Under the pieces are notes generated by a model. The model made no database searches. It was not told where the DNA came from and saw only the letters and a list, made by a program, of their open reading frames with translations. Positions 55,271-64,000 of a stretch of DNA of 64,000 nucleotides are shown piece after piece. The position numbers were made by a program, and so were the translations under genes. The stretch's first letter is position 1. Every line of letters starts with the position of its first letter. Source of the DNA: Helicobacter pullorum NCTC 12824 (lineage in GTDB: Bacteria > Campylobacterota > Campylobacteria > Campylobacterales > Helicobacteraceae); assembly GCF_017979475.1 (NCBI RefSeq), contig NZ_JAERIT010000002.1, forward strand, positions 1 to 64,000, given 5' to 3'.

Positions 55271-55576
55271 TTAATTTTTACAAGAATTACAATTTTTTCC
55301 AAAAATTTTCATAAATTCACAATATAGACAACTCACACTTCTTTTTGTGCAAATCACAGGAATATCTTTTTTCTTTGCTTCATTTTTAAATTTTTTCATT
55401 GTATTGTGATTTAAAAAATTAGTAAGCATAACCAAACAAGCAATATTTTTTGGAATACCACGATGATTTACACTCTCTCTTCTTGCGTCCCAATGGGTAA
55501 CCTCTTCACAACCAAGATTCTTCAAAACTGCTTCAATAGGAGTAATCTCATCTCCCCCAATAACTAAAACAGACAT
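55271..55576 (-). CDS. DUF2325 protein with C-terminal cysteines
   Basis: This 101-residue protein belongs to the DUF2325 family, of unknown function. I chose ATG at 55576 because GGAGG lies just upstream; a longer frame to 55624 has no ribosome site. It begins MSVLVIGGDEITPIEAVL, a Rossmann-like opening, has HWDARRES and IACLVMLTNFLNHNTM in the middle, and ends with a cysteine cluster, CTKRSVSCLYCEFMKIFG then CNSC, suitable for a metal or redox site. It is transcribed divergently from fur, with Fur-box-like sequence between them, which points to a role in iron or redox metabolism. Confidence 0.75.
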   Translation of the reverse strand: MSVLVIGGDEITPIEAVLKNLGCEEVTHWDARRESVNHRGIPKNIACLVMLTNFLNHNTMKKFKNEAKKKDIPVICTKRSVSCLYCEFMKIFGKNCNSCKN

Positions 55577-55613
55577 ATTATCCTCCATAAATAAATGAAA
55601 TATTTTAAATGAT

Positions 55614-55619
55614 TTTATA
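55614..55619 (-). promoter_or_regulatory. Predicted -10 of the DUF2325 gene
   Basis: TATAAA on the minus strand gives a start near 55607 and a leader of about 30 bases before 55576. A Fur-box-like sequence lies just upstream. Confidence 0.4.
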
Positions 55620-55626
55620 ATCAAAA

Positions 55627-55641
55627 TGATAATTAATATTA
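55627..55641. promoter_or_regulatory. Fur-box-like palindrome in the fur/DUF2325 intergenic region
   Basis: TGATAATTAATATTA fits the 7-1-7 Fur consensus (TGATAAT-N-ATTATCA) at 12 of 14 positions. It covers about -20 to -34 of the DUF2325 promoter. Two more weaker candidates (ATAATTCTCATTTT and TTAATTATCAT) lie nearer fur. Because the whole stretch is A/T-rich, any single match is soft. Confidence 0.45.
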
Positions 55642-55700
55642 ACTTAATATAATATAAAAATAATTCTCATTTTATTTTTGCTTTAATTATCATATTCTGC

Positions 55701-55706
55701 TATAAT
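55701..55706 (+). promoter_or_regulatory. Predicted extended -10 of fur
   Basis: TGC-TATAAT lies 56 bases before the chosen fur start. The upstream Fur-box-like sequences suggest autoregulation, as reported for H. pylori fur. Confidence 0.55.
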
Positions 55707-55761
55707 CCTTACAATCTAAAGGATAGATTCCTAACTACCCATAACAAAGGATATGACTATT

Positions 55762-56217
55762 ATGAAAAAATACAAAGAATCTCTCAAAACCATTTTGGAT
55801 AGATTGCATCTCTCTATCAAAAAAAACAACCTCAAAAATTCTAAGCAAAGAGAATATATTTTAAAGGCAATTTATGAGGATGGAGGTCATCTAAGCCCAG
55901 AAGATATTTTTGTATCTATCAAAAAAACCTGTAAAAATGCCAGCATATCTTCTATTTATAGAATCTTATCGTTCTTAGAAAAAGAAGGTTTTGTAAAATC
56001 TCTTGAAATTGACAAAAGCGGCAAACGTTATGAAATTGCCAGTGGATTGCACCATGACCATATCATTTGCGTAGAATGTGGTAAAATCGAAGAATTTTGC
56101 AATGAAGAGATTGAAAAATTGCAAGTAGAGGTTACACATTCTTACAAAGCAAAGCTTGTAGGACACGATATGCTTTTGTATGTTGTCTGTGAATCTTGCC
56201 TTGCAAAAACAAAATAA
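55762..56217 (+). CDS. fur: Ferric uptake regulator Fur
   Basis: Fur is the iron-responsive repressor of iron-uptake and stress genes. I chose ATG 55762, 10 bases from AAAGGA; ATG 55753 directly abuts that site. The 151-residue protein has a winged-helix DNA-binding domain (LKNSKQREYILKAIYEDGGHLSPEDIF, then ASISSIYRILSFLEKEGF) and a metal-binding half with HHDHIICVECGKIEEF near 93-108 and CESCL near 145, giving two Cys-x2-Cys zinc motifs. The N-terminal extension before the helix-turn-helix matches H. pylori Fur. Confidence 0.95.
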   Translation: MKKYKESLKTILDRLHLSIKKNNLKNSKQREYILKAIYEDGGHLSPEDIFVSIKKTCKNASISSIYRILSFLEKEGFVKSLEIDKSGKRYEIASGLHHDHIICVECGKIEEFCNEEIEKLQVEVTHSYKAKLVGHDMLLYVVCESCLAKTK

Positions 56218-56242
56218 AATTAGAGTTTCCTTTCTCTAATTT
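56217..56242. terminator. Bidirectional terminator between fur and gpt
   Basis: AAATTAGAG (56217-56225) and CTCTAATTT (56234-56242) form a perfect 9-bp stem with an 8-base loop. On the minus strand a T-rich run follows, so it should end gpt transcription well; on the plus strand the run is weaker. It overlaps both convergent stop regions. Confidence 0.65.
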
Positions 56243-56678
56243 CCTTTACAATATCTACTTCCCAAAAGAAATCTACCCAATCCCCTGTTTCACGCAAAAA
56301 ATAATCCGGCTTAAAAGTCGCTGTTGGTTTATAAAAAATAGAAGCTGTTTTAAAATCAATATTAGAATTAATTTCTTGCAAAATATTTTTTACTTTTGCC
56401 ATACTTGTCCCACTATCGACAATCTCATCAACTATCAACACTCTTTGATTTCCATTTAATTCTGGGACATTAGAAATGCGAATTTCTTGCTGAACTTTGT
56501 TAAAAAATGATGATGCATTAATGCTATATACCATTCTCAAATCCAAAGCAATTCCCAAAAAATGTGCCATTGTCAATCCACCTCTTGAAATAGCGACAAT
56601 TCCATCTGGATTGAAATCAATTTTTAAAACCAATTCTTTAATATCTTCTTTGAAAGTTTCATAACTATAATATTGCAT
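56220..56678 (-). CDS. gpt: Xanthine-guanine phosphoribosyltransferase (Gpt)
   Basis: Gpt salvages xanthine and guanine (and perhaps hypoxanthine) to nucleotides with PRPP. The 152-residue protein is close to the length of the E. coli enzyme. It has the PRPP-binding motif RVLIVDEIVDSGTSM near 79-93, the upstream GIVAISRGGLTMAHFLG near 26-42 and the C-terminal WVDFFWEVD segment typical of Gpt. AAAAGGGAG, inside the end of mqnE, serves as its ribosome site, and it starts one base after the mqnE stop, so the two are co-transcribed. Confidence 0.88.
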   Translation of the reverse strand: MQYYSYETFKEDIKELVLKIDFNPDGIVAISRGGLTMAHFLGIALDLRMVYSINASSFFNKVQQEIRISNVPELNGNQRVLIVDEIVDSGTSMAKVKNILQEINSNIDFKTASIFYKPTATFKPDYFLRETGDWVDFFWEVDIVKEIRERKL

Positions 56679-56679
56679 A

Positions 56680-57753
56680 TTATCTCCCTTTTGTTTGATA
56701 GACTTTTATTTCATTATATAAACTATCCCGCTCTACTGGGATAAAACCAGCATCACAAATCTGTGCTACCAACTCATCTTTTGAGATTCCATTGGCACTT
56801 TTACTGCCTGATGCACTCTGAATTGCCTCTTTTTGAATTGTTCCATCTATATCATCTGCACCAAACTCTTGTGCAACCATAGCAAGATTCAAGCCCAAAG
56901 TCGCCCAATATGCCTTAATATGCGGAATATTAGAAAGCAAGATTCGACTAATTGCAATGGTTTTTAGAATCTCTTGCCCACTAGGAAAATTCTCAACTTT
57001 CAAAAAATTATTTTCCTTTTGATATACCAATGGAATAAAGGCGTTAAATCCTCCGCTTTTTTCTTGCTGTTCATATAATCTTAACAAATGCTCAATCCTA
57101 TGTTCTCTACTTTCAATATGCCCAAAAAGCATTGTTGCATTAGATTTTTTACCCAAAGAATGCCAATACCCATGAATCTCTAGCCAACGCTTAGAATCCA
57201 CTTTGCCCTTACAAATATATTCCCTTATTTTTTCATTAAAAATCTCCGCCCCTCCACCGGGCATTGAATCTACCCCATTTTGTGCCATAAGTTCTAATAC
57301 TTCTTGATAAGGTTTATTAGAGATTTTAGAAAGAAAATTCACTTCTGCTGCTGTGAGCGCCTTTAATGAAACTTGAGGATACCTTGCTTTAAGCTCCCTA
57401 AAAAGTTCCAAATACCATTGCAAATCTAGCTTAGGATTGTGTGCCCCTACAATGTGAATCTCCAAAGCACCCATTTCCACTGCTTTTTGTGCTTGAATTA
57501 ATGCTTCCTCTTGAGTGAAAGTATAAGGATTAGGATTTTTTCTATGTGCAGAAAAGCCACAAAATTTACAAATATCCGCACACTCATTAGTGGGATTTAA
57601 ATGGCGATTTGAGTTGAAAAAAACCTTCTTTCCAAAATATCTTTGTCGAATCTCATCTGCCATCTTGCCAAGAGTGAAAATATCCAACTCATAAAGCTTT
57701 ATAGCTTCATTAGGATTTAAAATATCATTCATATCTATTTCATTTTTACTCAT
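56680..57753 (-). CDS. mqnE: Aminodeoxyfutalosine synthase MqnE (radical SAM)
   Basis: MqnE joins SAM to the MqnA product in the futalosine route to menaquinone. I chose ATG 57753 because AAGG lies 6-7 bases upstream, giving 357 residues; the frame runs to 57822 but that stretch reads as untranslated promoter. The cluster motif CADICKFCGFSAHRKNPNPY near 56-75 holds Cys-x3-Cys-x2-Cys. Others are VGAHNPKLDLQWY, ALTAAEVNFLSK, VDSMPGGGAEIF near 186 and the C-terminal DDIDGTIQKE. Menaquinone serves both the nuo and nap operons in this window. Confidence 0.92.
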   Translation of the reverse strand: MSKNEIDMNDILNPNEAIKLYELDIFTLGKMADEIRQRYFGKKVFFNSNRHLNPTNECADICKFCGFSAHRKNPNPYTFTQEEALIQAQKAVEMGALEIHIVGAHNPKLDLQWYLELFRELKARYPQVSLKALTAAEVNFLSKISNKPYQEVLELMAQNGVDSMPGGGAEIFNEKIREYICKGKVDSKRWLEIHGYWHSLGKKSNATMLFGHIESREHRIEHLLRLYEQQEKSGGFNAFIPLVYQKENNFLKVENFPSGQEILKTIAISRILLSNIPHIKAYWATLGLNLAMVAQEFGADDIDGTIQKEAIQSASGSKSANGISKDELVAQICDAGFIPVERDSLYNEIKVYQTKGR

Positions 57754-57790
57754 CAAAAGCCTTATAAATATCATTGATAGTTTGTTACAT

Positions 57791-57796
57791 ATTATA
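57791..57796 (-). promoter_or_regulatory. Predicted -10 of mqnE
   Basis: TATAAT on the minus strand gives a start near 57784 and a leader of about 31 bases. A second TATAAT lies at 57812-57817. The 220-base region between mqnE and the cetB-like gene holds these and a weaker TATAAA at 57942-57947 for the plus strand; I see nothing else in it. Confidence 0.45.
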
Positions 57797-57973
57797 AAAA
57801 ATAAAAGCTTAATTATACACAAAGTTTTTATATATCAAAGACTTTATAATTCTGATAACTTTTACCATATTTAACAAAAGTTTTTGCAATTTTAAAGCAT
57901 TTTTTATATCTTTTTAAATAGAATATAAACCCCCAAAAAATTATAAAATATTCAATTTGAAAGGAAAATAATT

Positions 57974-58501
57974 ATGAAAACAACCTATGGAGAAGAGGTT
58001 TTCCTCAAGGATGATACTCTAATAACCTCCAAAACTGATTTAAAAGGCAAAATTACTTATGGTAATAATGATTTTATTAAATATGGAGAATATACAGAGA
58101 GTGAGTTTCTCAACAAACCTCACAATCTCATAAGACATTCCAAAATGCCACGCACTGCCTTTAAACTACTATGGGATACTTTAGCCAACAAAAATGAATT
58201 TTTTGCTTTTGTGTGCAATCTTTCAAAAACAGGAAAAACTTACTGGGTATTTGCTAATATCACTCCCTCTTATGATGAAAATGGAAAAGTGGTAGGTTAT
58301 TATTCTGTGCGAAGACGCCCAAGCAAAGAAGGTGTAGAAACCATTCAATCAATCTATGCCAAACTTTTAGAAATTGAAAAATCACAAGGCGTCGATAAAG
58401 GGGTTCAATTTGTTCAAAACCTCCTTAAAGAAAACAACACTACTTGGGATGAATTTATTATCAATCTTCAAAACAAAGGAAAAACAGGGGGATATCGATG
58501 A
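57974..58501 (+). CDS. PAS-domain protein of CetB/Aer type
   Basis: The 175-residue cytoplasmic protein is one PAS domain, resembling C. jejuni CetB and the sensor half of E. coli Aer, which bind FAD and report the redox state for energy taxis. Seen: [21 protein letters not shown] near 22-42, [23 protein letters not shown] near 48-70, the strands [28 protein letters not shown] about 88-115 (in parts), and a helical C-terminus. It lacks a membrane segment. AAAGGAAA precedes the ATG, and its stop overlaps the following receptor gene (ATGA), so the two form a bipartite receptor. Confidence 0.82.
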   Translation: MKTTYGEEVFLKDDTLITSKTDLKGKITYGNNDFIKYGEYTESEFLNKPHNLIRHSKMPRTAFKLLWDTLANKNEFFAFVCNLSKTGKTYWVFANITPSYDENGKVVGYYSVRRRPSKEGVETIQSIYAKLLEIEKSQGVDKGVQFVQNLLKENNTTWDEFIINLQNKGKTGGYR

Positions 58502-59871
58502 AAAAGCTATTATCGCTAGGAATAGCAATAAGTCTATTAGGCTTAGTTCTTGAAGCCATACTTTATGGGCTATCTTTTAATCTAATTACTTTTATTGCAC
58601 TTATTTTATTGTTAGGCTTTAGCCTTCTAAAATTTTCCAAACGCGAAGCACTTTTGCAAAAATCTATTAAAATTTCTAATCTTTATAGTAAAGGAAAATT
58701 TGAAGCAAGAATCCTACAAATACAGGGAGATGAAGATTTATGCACTCTTGCAAATAATATCAACAATCTTGCTGATAATCTTGAAGCTTTTATGCGTGAA
58801 ATTTCAACTGCGATTCGTTGCTCACAAGAAGGCAAATACTACCGCTTAGCATTTCCACAAGGATTGAATCCTGCTTTTAGCAATAATATTGAAAGCATCA
58901 ATAAAGCATTAATCAAAATAGAGGAAAATGCCAAAAATAATCTTTCTAATTTTTTAGCAAAATCTCTTATGGATATGAGTTTGGGTAGCCAAAATGAGAA
59001 TCTTACAAAAATTTCTTTGGATTTAGACAAAGATATTCAAAATATGAATACCGTAGATGAAAATATCACTAGCATCACAAATTCTGCTAAGAATTCTCAA
59101 AAAGATGTTTCTTCCATTACACAATCCATTGATGAGCTTGTAGAAATCATCAATGATAACTCTATTACCATTGAAAGTTTTGCACAAAAATCCAAAGATA
59201 TTGATTCGGTAGTAGAGATAATTAGCGATATTGCTAATCAAACCAATTTATTAGCCCTCAATGCAAGCATTGAAGCAGCTAGGGCTGGAGAGCATGGGAG
59301 AGGCTTTGCTGTTGTTGCAGATGAAGTCAGACAACTTGCAGAAAAAACGCACAAAGCTACCAATGATATTTCCATTGTCGTGCAAACAATGCAACAAGAA
59401 ATTTCAAGCATTCAAGATAATTTCAAAAGAGTTTCAGAATTCGCAAGCTCTACACATACAAGCATTATGCATTTTAATTCTATCTTTAGCTATATGGAAC
59501 AAACCACCAATACACTCAAAGATGTTTTTGAAAACTTATCCAACAAATTCCTCTTAAGCGTTTCTAAGCTAGAACATATCGTTTATAAATCCAATCTATA
59601 CTTGAGTTTCAACCTCAAGCAACAAACTTGCGATTTTAATAAAATCAACCCAATCTCCAAATATTTTGACAACAAAGAAAAAATACAAAATATCAATTCT
59701 TTAGATATCAACTCTCTAAACACTCTAAAAGATAAGTTCTTGAAAAATACAAATGACGCTTTAGTGGAGCTCAAAAAACCTCTTACCAAAGAAAGTGTGG
59801 ATACCATTATTGATACTTTCCACACTATTGAAGAGGATTCTAAAAATGTCATTAAACTTTTAGATAACTAA
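58498..59871 (+). CDS. CetA-like membrane chemotaxis signalling protein
   Basis: In the 457-residue protein two adjacent hydrophobic helices (about 5-25 and 28-47) form a membrane hairpin without a periplasmic sensor, as in CetA. A HAMP-like region follows, then the signalling tip [20 protein letters not shown] near 240-262 with [13 protein letters not shown]. The last 100 residues look like a CZB (zinc-binding) domain: [15 protein letters not shown] near 357-371 keeps its His, TCDF has a Cys near 378, but the later His pair expected in CZB is not obvious. With the PAS partner this should mediate energy taxis. The stop overlaps the convergent helicase gene by four bases. Confidence 0.82.
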   Translation: MKKLLSLGIAISLLGLVLEAILYGLSFNLITFIALILLLGFSLLKFSKREALLQKSIKISNLYSKGKFEARILQIQGDEDLCTLANNINNLADNLEAFMREISTAIRCSQEGKYYRLAFPQGLNPAFSNNIESINKALIKIEENAKNNLSNFLAKSLMDMSLGSQNENLTKISLDLDKDIQNMNTVDENITSITNSAKNSQKDVSSITQSIDELVEIINDNSITIESFAQKSKDIDSVVEIISDIANQTNLLALNASIEAARAGEHGRGFAVVADEVRQLAEKTHKATNDISIVVQTMQQEISSIQDNFKRVSEFASSTHTSIMHFNSIFSYMEQTTNTLKDVFENLSNKFLLSVSKLEHIVYKSNLYLSFNLKQQTCDFNKINPISKYFDNKEKIQNINSLDINSLNTLKDKFLKNTNDALVELKKPLTKESVDTIIDTFHTIEEDSKNVIKLLDN

Positions 59872-61898
59872 ACTTGTCTATCTTTATGGAGCATTCCTGC
59901 TTCATAAAGAAAAATCGAACCTTCATAAGAAATATTTTTCATCACATCTTTTTTTGCATAGCTCAAATATAAATTTTCTTTTGCCCTTGTAACTGCTACA
60001 TAAAAAAGCCTTCTTTCTTCTTCCAAACTTCCACCTTGATTCATTAATTTTTTATTTGGAAATCTTCCTTCCATTAAATCCACAATATACACTTCACTAA
60101 ATTCCAACCCCTTACTTGCATGGATACTTAGCAAATTCACCCCCTCACCTTCACTCATCTCACTTGAACCCAAAATCATTGCATTCAAAAATCTACCAAT
60201 ATCTTGATAATGGCTAGCCAAATCTCTCAACAAAGAAATTTTTCTCTCTATTCTCTCTAATGATTCTTGATATTTTTCTTGATTAATCCCACCTTCTTTG
60301 GTAATTGCCCTTTCTTTAGCCAACTTTTGAGCAACCATTTTGAAAATAGGAAATTCCCTTGCTTTTGAAATCAAATAATAAGGTTTATCGCTCACTCCAA
60401 AACTGCTAAAAAATTCATAGAGTGCATTTAAAAACTCTGCCCCTTCTTTAGTAAGTTTTGAATGGCTCAAAACAGGATTATCCCTAAAGTTACTATCAAG
60501 ATAACTAAACCTTGCAACATTTCCCATTGCAAAAAAATCATCAAATAGCCCAAGTTGCGTATTTTGAATCTTTTTTTTATAAGGCTCTTTAATTTCTTTA
60601 TTTGGTTTTAAAATCCCACTTACAGGATTCCCATCTCCCAATACTAGCAAAGCCTCATAAATATCTTTTGCCATTGCATTCCCCACACCCTTAATATGGC
60701 TTAAAACATGGATAAAAGACATCATATCTTTGGGATTATAAAGCAATGAACAAAGATTAAGCATATACACCACTTCTTTAGAATCAAAAAAACTTATACC
60801 CCCTTTCCTACGCGTAGGAATCCCGATTTCTCTCAAACTTGCTTCAATTCCATCTGCACTAGAATTGTTTCTAAAAATTACTGCTACTTCTTTATAGGGG
60901 CGATTAGAGAGTTTAATTTTGTTAGCAATGCCTTGGTATTGCAAAAATAACTCATCATACACAAGCAATGTTGGCATTCCAAAATTTTGCGTTTTAACCA
61001 CTTCTAAAGTTTTGGGATAGATTCTAGGATTCTTTTCAATCACTCGATTGGCAAGATTTAAAATAGGTTCGGTTGAACGATAATTTTTTGTCAAACTATA
61101 AATATTTCCATTAGGGTATCTCTCTTTGAAACTTCCAATAATGCTTATATCAGCACCATTAAAAGCATAAATGCTCTGATCATAATCCCCTACACAAAAA
61201 ATAGAAGGAGGATTTAAAGCCTGCAAAATAGAATCTTGTAGCGGATTAGTATCTTGGTATTCATCTACCAAAATTTCTTTAAAAAAGAGTTTGTCTTTTA
61301 AAATTTCCTCTTTATAAAAAATTAGCAAATCATTATAATCTGCATAGTGATATTCTTTTTTAAGATTTCTAAATTCCTCCCAAACATCCAAATAAATCTC
61401 TACATACTGCATTTGTTCTGCATTTCTTTTTTCAAGCCAGCTAGAAAAATCCTCATTGATAGTTGCATTTTGATAGAGAGAGAAGAGATCATACAAATAA
61501 TTTGCTCCATAAGGGGGAGTTTGGGATACATTCAAAAACACTCGTCTATCATACAGGCTTTTAAAAAGCACTTTAAGTTCTCTTGGTTGCTTTAAGATAA
61601 TAGAATTTTTGGATTTTAAGTATCGGTATGCAACCGCATGAAAAGTTCCTGCTTCAATTTGTTTAACAATTTTGGAATCAAAACGCAACTCCAAGCGAGC
61701 AAGCATTTCTTGAGCGGCTTTGTTGGTAAATGTGAGCAGTAAAATCTCATTTGGAGTAATCCCGCTTTCTAATAAATGCGAGATTCTCCCTACAATTGTA
61801 GAAGTCTTCCCAGTGCCTGCTGATGCAATTACAAGATTGTAACCACTGGGAGCCAAAGAAGCTTCCCTTTGCTGTATATTAAGCTTAGAAAGAGGCAA
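59868..61898 (-). CDS. uvrD: UvrD/Rep-family DNA helicase
   Basis: This is a superfamily 1A 3'-5' helicase acting in repair or replication restart. The 676-residue protein has motif [16 protein letters not shown] near 26-40, [11 protein letters not shown] near 56, motif [18 protein letters not shown] near 212, motif [17 protein letters not shown] near 238, NYRSTEP near 270 and motif [24 protein letters not shown] and [16 protein letters not shown] near 575-650. UvrD, Rep and PcrA cannot be told apart from this; H. pylori calls its homologue Rep or UvrD. The start is TTG at 61898, five bases after the fliW stop, with a weak ribosome site. Confidence 0.9.
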   Translation of the reverse strand: MPLSKLNIQQREASLAPSGYNLVIASAGTGKTSTIVGRISHLLESGITPNEILLLTFTNKAAQEMLARLELRFDSKIVKQIEAGTFHAVAYRYLKSKNSIILKQPRELKVLFKSLYDRRVFLNVSQTPPYGANYLYDLFSLYQNATINEDFSSWLEKRNAEQMQYVEIYLDVWEEFRNLKKEYHYADYNDLLIFYKEEILKDKLFFKEILVDEYQDTNPLQDSILQALNPPSIFCVGDYDQSIYAFNGADISIIGSFKERYPNGNIYSLTKNYRSTEPILNLANRVIEKNPRIYPKTLEVVKTQNFGMPTLLVYDELFLQYQGIANKIKLSNRPYKEVAVIFRNNSSADGIEASLREIGIPTRRKGGISFFDSKEVVYMLNLCSLLYNPKDMMSFIHVLSHIKGVGNAMAKDIYEALLVLGDGNPVSGILKPNKEIKEPYKKKIQNTQLGLFDDFFAMGNVARFSYLDSNFRDNPVLSHSKLTKEGAEFLNALYEFFSSFGVSDKPYYLISKAREFPIFKMVAQKLAKERAITKEGGINQEKYQESLERIERKISLLRDLASHYQDIGRFLNAMILGSSEMSEGEGVNLLSIHASKGLEFSEVYIVDLMEGRFPNKKLMNQGGSLEEERRLFYVAVTRAKENLYLSYAKKDVMKNISYEGSIFLYEAGMLHKDRQV

Positions 61899-61903
61899 TC
61901 AGA

Positions 61904-62296
61904 TTATTCTTTAATATAATCTTTAATAGATTCAGCGACGCCAAATCTCGGATAATCTTTTGCATTTAAAATCACTTGAGCTAGAGTATGATTATCACAA
62001 TTTAAAATAATCGGCGCTAAAAAATTAATGCGAATTTCTGTTTGCTTTTCTCTCACAAACACACAAAAAACTTTCACATTTGAATCTGCTTTGATATCCA
62101 ACAATGCTTGAATATTAGCAGGCACATCAAAAGAATATTCTCTTACTTTATAAGGATTAATCAAAAGCAATTCTGCATCATTCCCAATCATAGATAAAAA
62201 TGCTAATGCCCCATTATCCACTTCTGCAAATTCAACCTCATTAACCTCTTCAAATCCTAAAATCGGAGATTTAACAACAAATTTTTCACCTTTCAT
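61904..62296 (-). CDS. fliW: Flagellar assembly factor FliW
   Basis: FliW binds flagellin and controls the translation regulator CsrA. The 130-residue protein has the family opening FVVKSPILGFEEVNEVEFAEV, then FLSMIGNDAELLLINPYKVREYSFDVP near 35-60 (in parts), VKVFCVFVREK and IRINFLAPIILNCDNHTLAQVIL near 88-110. The end is YPRFGVAESIKDYI, resembling Helicobacter FliW. AAAGGAG lies upstream of the ATG. It lies immediately upstream of the helicase gene and is divergent from valS, in a 168-base gap. Confidence 0.88.
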   Translation of the reverse strand: MKGEKFVVKSPILGFEEVNEVEFAEVDNGALAFLSMIGNDAELLLINPYKVREYSFDVPANIQALLDIKADSNVKVFCVFVREKQTEIRINFLAPIILNCDNHTLAQVILNAKDYPRFGVAESIKDYIKE

Positions 62297-62464
62297 AACA
62301 AACTCCTTTTTAAAAATAAGTTATTTTATAATTCTACCAAACATTTTTCTTTCTAAACCTTAGAAAATCAAATCCCTAAAATTTAAATTTTTTGGTAAAA
62401 TTCAAAACTTAATATTTTAGCTATCAGCAAAAACCATTCCATTTTGCTAAATGAAGGTATTTTT

Positions 62465-64000
62465 ATGCAAGAAAAAACTAATACAACTTACAATCCAAAA
62501 GAAATTGAAGAAAAATATTATCGTTTTTGGGAAGAATCTGGGTATTTTGAAATTAACGGCAATGAAAAAATTCAAAAAGCAAACAAGAACTTTTGCATTA
62601 TGCTTCCACCCCCAAATGTTACAGGAAGTCTTCACATAGGTCATGCACTCAATCACACTCTCATTGACATTATCGTCCGATACAAAAGAATGCAAGGCTT
62701 TAAAACTTTATGGCAACCCGGACTAGATCACGCAGGAATCGCCACACAAAATGTTGTCGAAAAACAACTTTTAGCACAAGGAATCAAAAAAGAAGAAATT
62801 GGAAGAGAAGCATTTATACAAAAAGTATGGGCTTGGAAAGAACAAAGTGGAGGAATGATTCTAAAGCAAATGAGAAAGCTTGGTAGCTCACCTGCATGGA
62901 GTAGAACTCGCTTTACAATGGATGAAGGCTTGCAAAATGCGGTTAAAGAAGTCTTTGTGAAACTCTATAATGAAGGCTTGATTATACAAGATAAATATCT
63001 CGTAAATTGGTGTACCCATGATGGAGCGCTATCGGATATTGAAGTAGAATACAAAGAAAATAATGGCAAACTTTATTATCTGCGTTATTTTTTAGAAGAT
63101 TCTAAAGACTATATTATTGTAGCAACTACTCGTCCAGAAACTTATTTTGGAGATACTGCTGTTATGGTCAATCCAGAAGATTCTCGCTATTCTCATCTTA
63201 TTGGGAAAAAAGTTATTTTGCCCTTGCTTAACAAAGCTATACCTATTATTGCAGATTCTCATGTTGATATGGAATTTGGGACAGGTGCAGTCAAAGTTAC
63301 TCCAGCACACGATACTAATGATTATGAAGTAGGCAAAAGGCACAATTTAGAGCAAATCACAATTTTTGACAAAAAAGGGATTCTAAACGAATTTGCCGGA
63401 GAATTTGAAGGATTAGAGCGATTAGAAGCTAGAGAAAAAATTATCGCCAAACTACAAGAAACAGGCTTTATTGAAAAAATTGAAGATTACAAAAATCAAG
63501 TGGGACATTGTTACCGATGTGGAAATGTTGTTGAGCCTTATATCTCCAAACAATGGTTTTTAAAAAAAGAAATCGCGGCCAAAGCTATTGAAAAAATTAA
63601 TGCTAACCAAAGCAATTTTTTCCCTCCTCAATGGAAAAACAATTACAATGCGTGGATGAAAGAATTGCGTGATTGGTGCATTTCAAGACAACTTTGGTGG
63701 GGACACCAAATCCCTGTATTTTATTGTGATTCTTGTTCTAATAAATGGGCAAGTGCCAAAACACAACTCCAATGCCCAAAATGCCAAAGCACAAATATCC
63801 ACCAAGATCCCGATGTTTTAGATACTTGGTTTAGCTCTGCCTTGTGGGCATTTTCTACACTCGGATATGGAAATGGTAAATGGGGAGAAGGCACACTTTG
63901 GCAAAAAGATGATTTACAAAACTTTTATCCTAATTCCTTATTAATTACAGGTTTTGATATTTTGTTTTTTTGGGTTGCAAGAATGCTAATGATGGGAGAA
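62465..64000 (+). CDS. valS: Valyl-tRNA synthetase, 5' part (runs off the right edge)
   Basis: ValS charges tRNA-Val and edits threonine. The first 512 codons are present, in frame to the end of the window. Seen: PPPNVTGSLHIGHALNHTLID near 46-66 (class I HIGH motif in GSLHIGHAL), WQPGLDHAGIATQ near 80-92, the CP1 editing domain with VATTRPETYFGDTAV near 220 and DPDVLDTWFSSALWAFSTLGY near 457. The Cys-rich segment YCDSCSNKW...CPKCQS near 420-440 is a zinc ribbon. The KMSKS motif lies beyond the edge. A short ATG frame just upstream (62451) is out of frame and is not used. Confidence 0.95.
   Translation, partial: MQEKTNTTYNPKEIEEKYYRFWEESGYFEINGNEKIQKANKNFCIMLPPPNVTGSLHIGHALNHTLIDIIVRYKRMQGFKTLWQPGLDHAGIATQNVVEKQLLAQGIKKEEIGREAFIQKVWAWKEQSGGMILKQMRKLGSSPAWSRTRFTMDEGLQNAVKEVFVKLYNEGLIIQDKYLVNWCTHDGALSDIEVEYKENNGKLYYLRYFLEDSKDYIIVATTRPETYFGDTAVMVNPEDSRYSHLIGKKVILPLLNKAIPIIADSHVDMEFGTGAVKVTPAHDTNDYEVGKRHNLEQITIFDKKGILNEFAGEFEGLERLEAREKIIAKLQETGFIEKIEDYKNQVGHCYRCGNVVEPYISKQWFLKKEIAAKAIEKINANQSNFFPPQWKNNYNAWMKELRDWCISRQLWWGHQIPVFYCDSCSNKWASAKTQLQCPKCQSTNIHQDPDVLDTWFSSALWAFSTLGYGNGKWGEGTLWQKDDLQNFYPNSLLITGFDILFFWVARMLMMGE

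Noticed and set aside
1-64000. CRISPR arrays, insertion sequences, rRNA and tRNA genes
   Set aside because: I looked for spaced direct repeats, transposase-like frames and cloverleaf or rRNA-like sequence on both strands and saw none; a covariance-model search would be decisive for small RNAs.

Overview
The window is low-GC DNA from an Epsilonproteobacterium, almost certainly a non-gastric (enterohepatic) Helicobacter or a close relative. Grounds: the fourteen-gene nuo operon with the two small NuoE/NuoF replacements typical of Helicobacter and Campylobacter, the epsilonproteobacterial napAGHBFLD order, a CheA fused to a receiver domain, CheV proteins, a UPF0763 protein, MqnE (futalosine menaquinone route), FliW, a CetA/CetB-like energy-taxis pair, and an ispDF gene beside an HP1021-type regulator. 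H. pylori lacks nap, which argues against that species. The sequence is nearly all coding; no gene-free stretch exceeds about 300 bases, and I saw no rRNA, tRNA, CRISPR array or insertion sequence.

Layout. 1-3721 (minus): the 5' part of a large two-partner-secretion exoprotein (FHA/TpsA type), running off the left edge. An 11-G tract near its start puts the signal peptide out of frame with the body, as in a phase-variable gene read in its OFF state. 3834-7313 (minus): motA-motB-fliP-trmA. 7417-14663 (plus): glmU, thiS, argC, an LpxH-like hydrolase, cheV, cheA(Y), cheW, ending at a strong terminator. 14692-17580: murG (minus), a thioesterase, a small unknown protein and trmL (plus), and hypA (minus). 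17695-27271 (plus): argF, a UPF0763 gene, hemN, a glpC/glcF-like iron-sulphur protein, a chemoreceptor, ispDF, an HP1021-like regulator, a degenerate ATP-sulfurylase-like protein and pgpA. 27235-28553: a PilJ-domain membrane protein (minus) and a lipoprotein (plus).

28567-42325 (minus): the complete nuoA-N complex I operon, with NuoE and NuoF replaced by two short proteins that lack the NADH/FMN motifs. 42449-42745: a small membrane protein. 42792-49542 (minus): the nap periplasmic nitrate reductase operon, with an FNR-like palindrome at the class II position (about -41.5). 49737-57753 (mostly minus): a second cheV, msbA, a class A PBP, an orphan response regulator, a DUF2325 gene divergent from fur, gpt and mqnE. 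57974-59871 (plus): the cetB/cetA-like pair. 59868-62296 (minus): a UvrD-type helicase and fliW. 62465-end (plus): the 5' part of valS.

Together the genes describe a motile, microaerobic or nitrate-respiring, menaquinone-based bacterium. Complex I (probably fed by flavodoxin or ferredoxin) and Nap form a respiratory chain. The che, mot, fli and cet genes steer the cell, and the phase-variable surface protein suggests life on a host. The points most worth pursuing are the G-tract switch, the MotA-like stator lacking a conserved proline, the TrmA carrying an RlmD-like cysteine set, the regulator without a phospho-acceptor Asp next to a sulfurylase-like protein without its catalytic motif, and the PilJ-only membrane protein.
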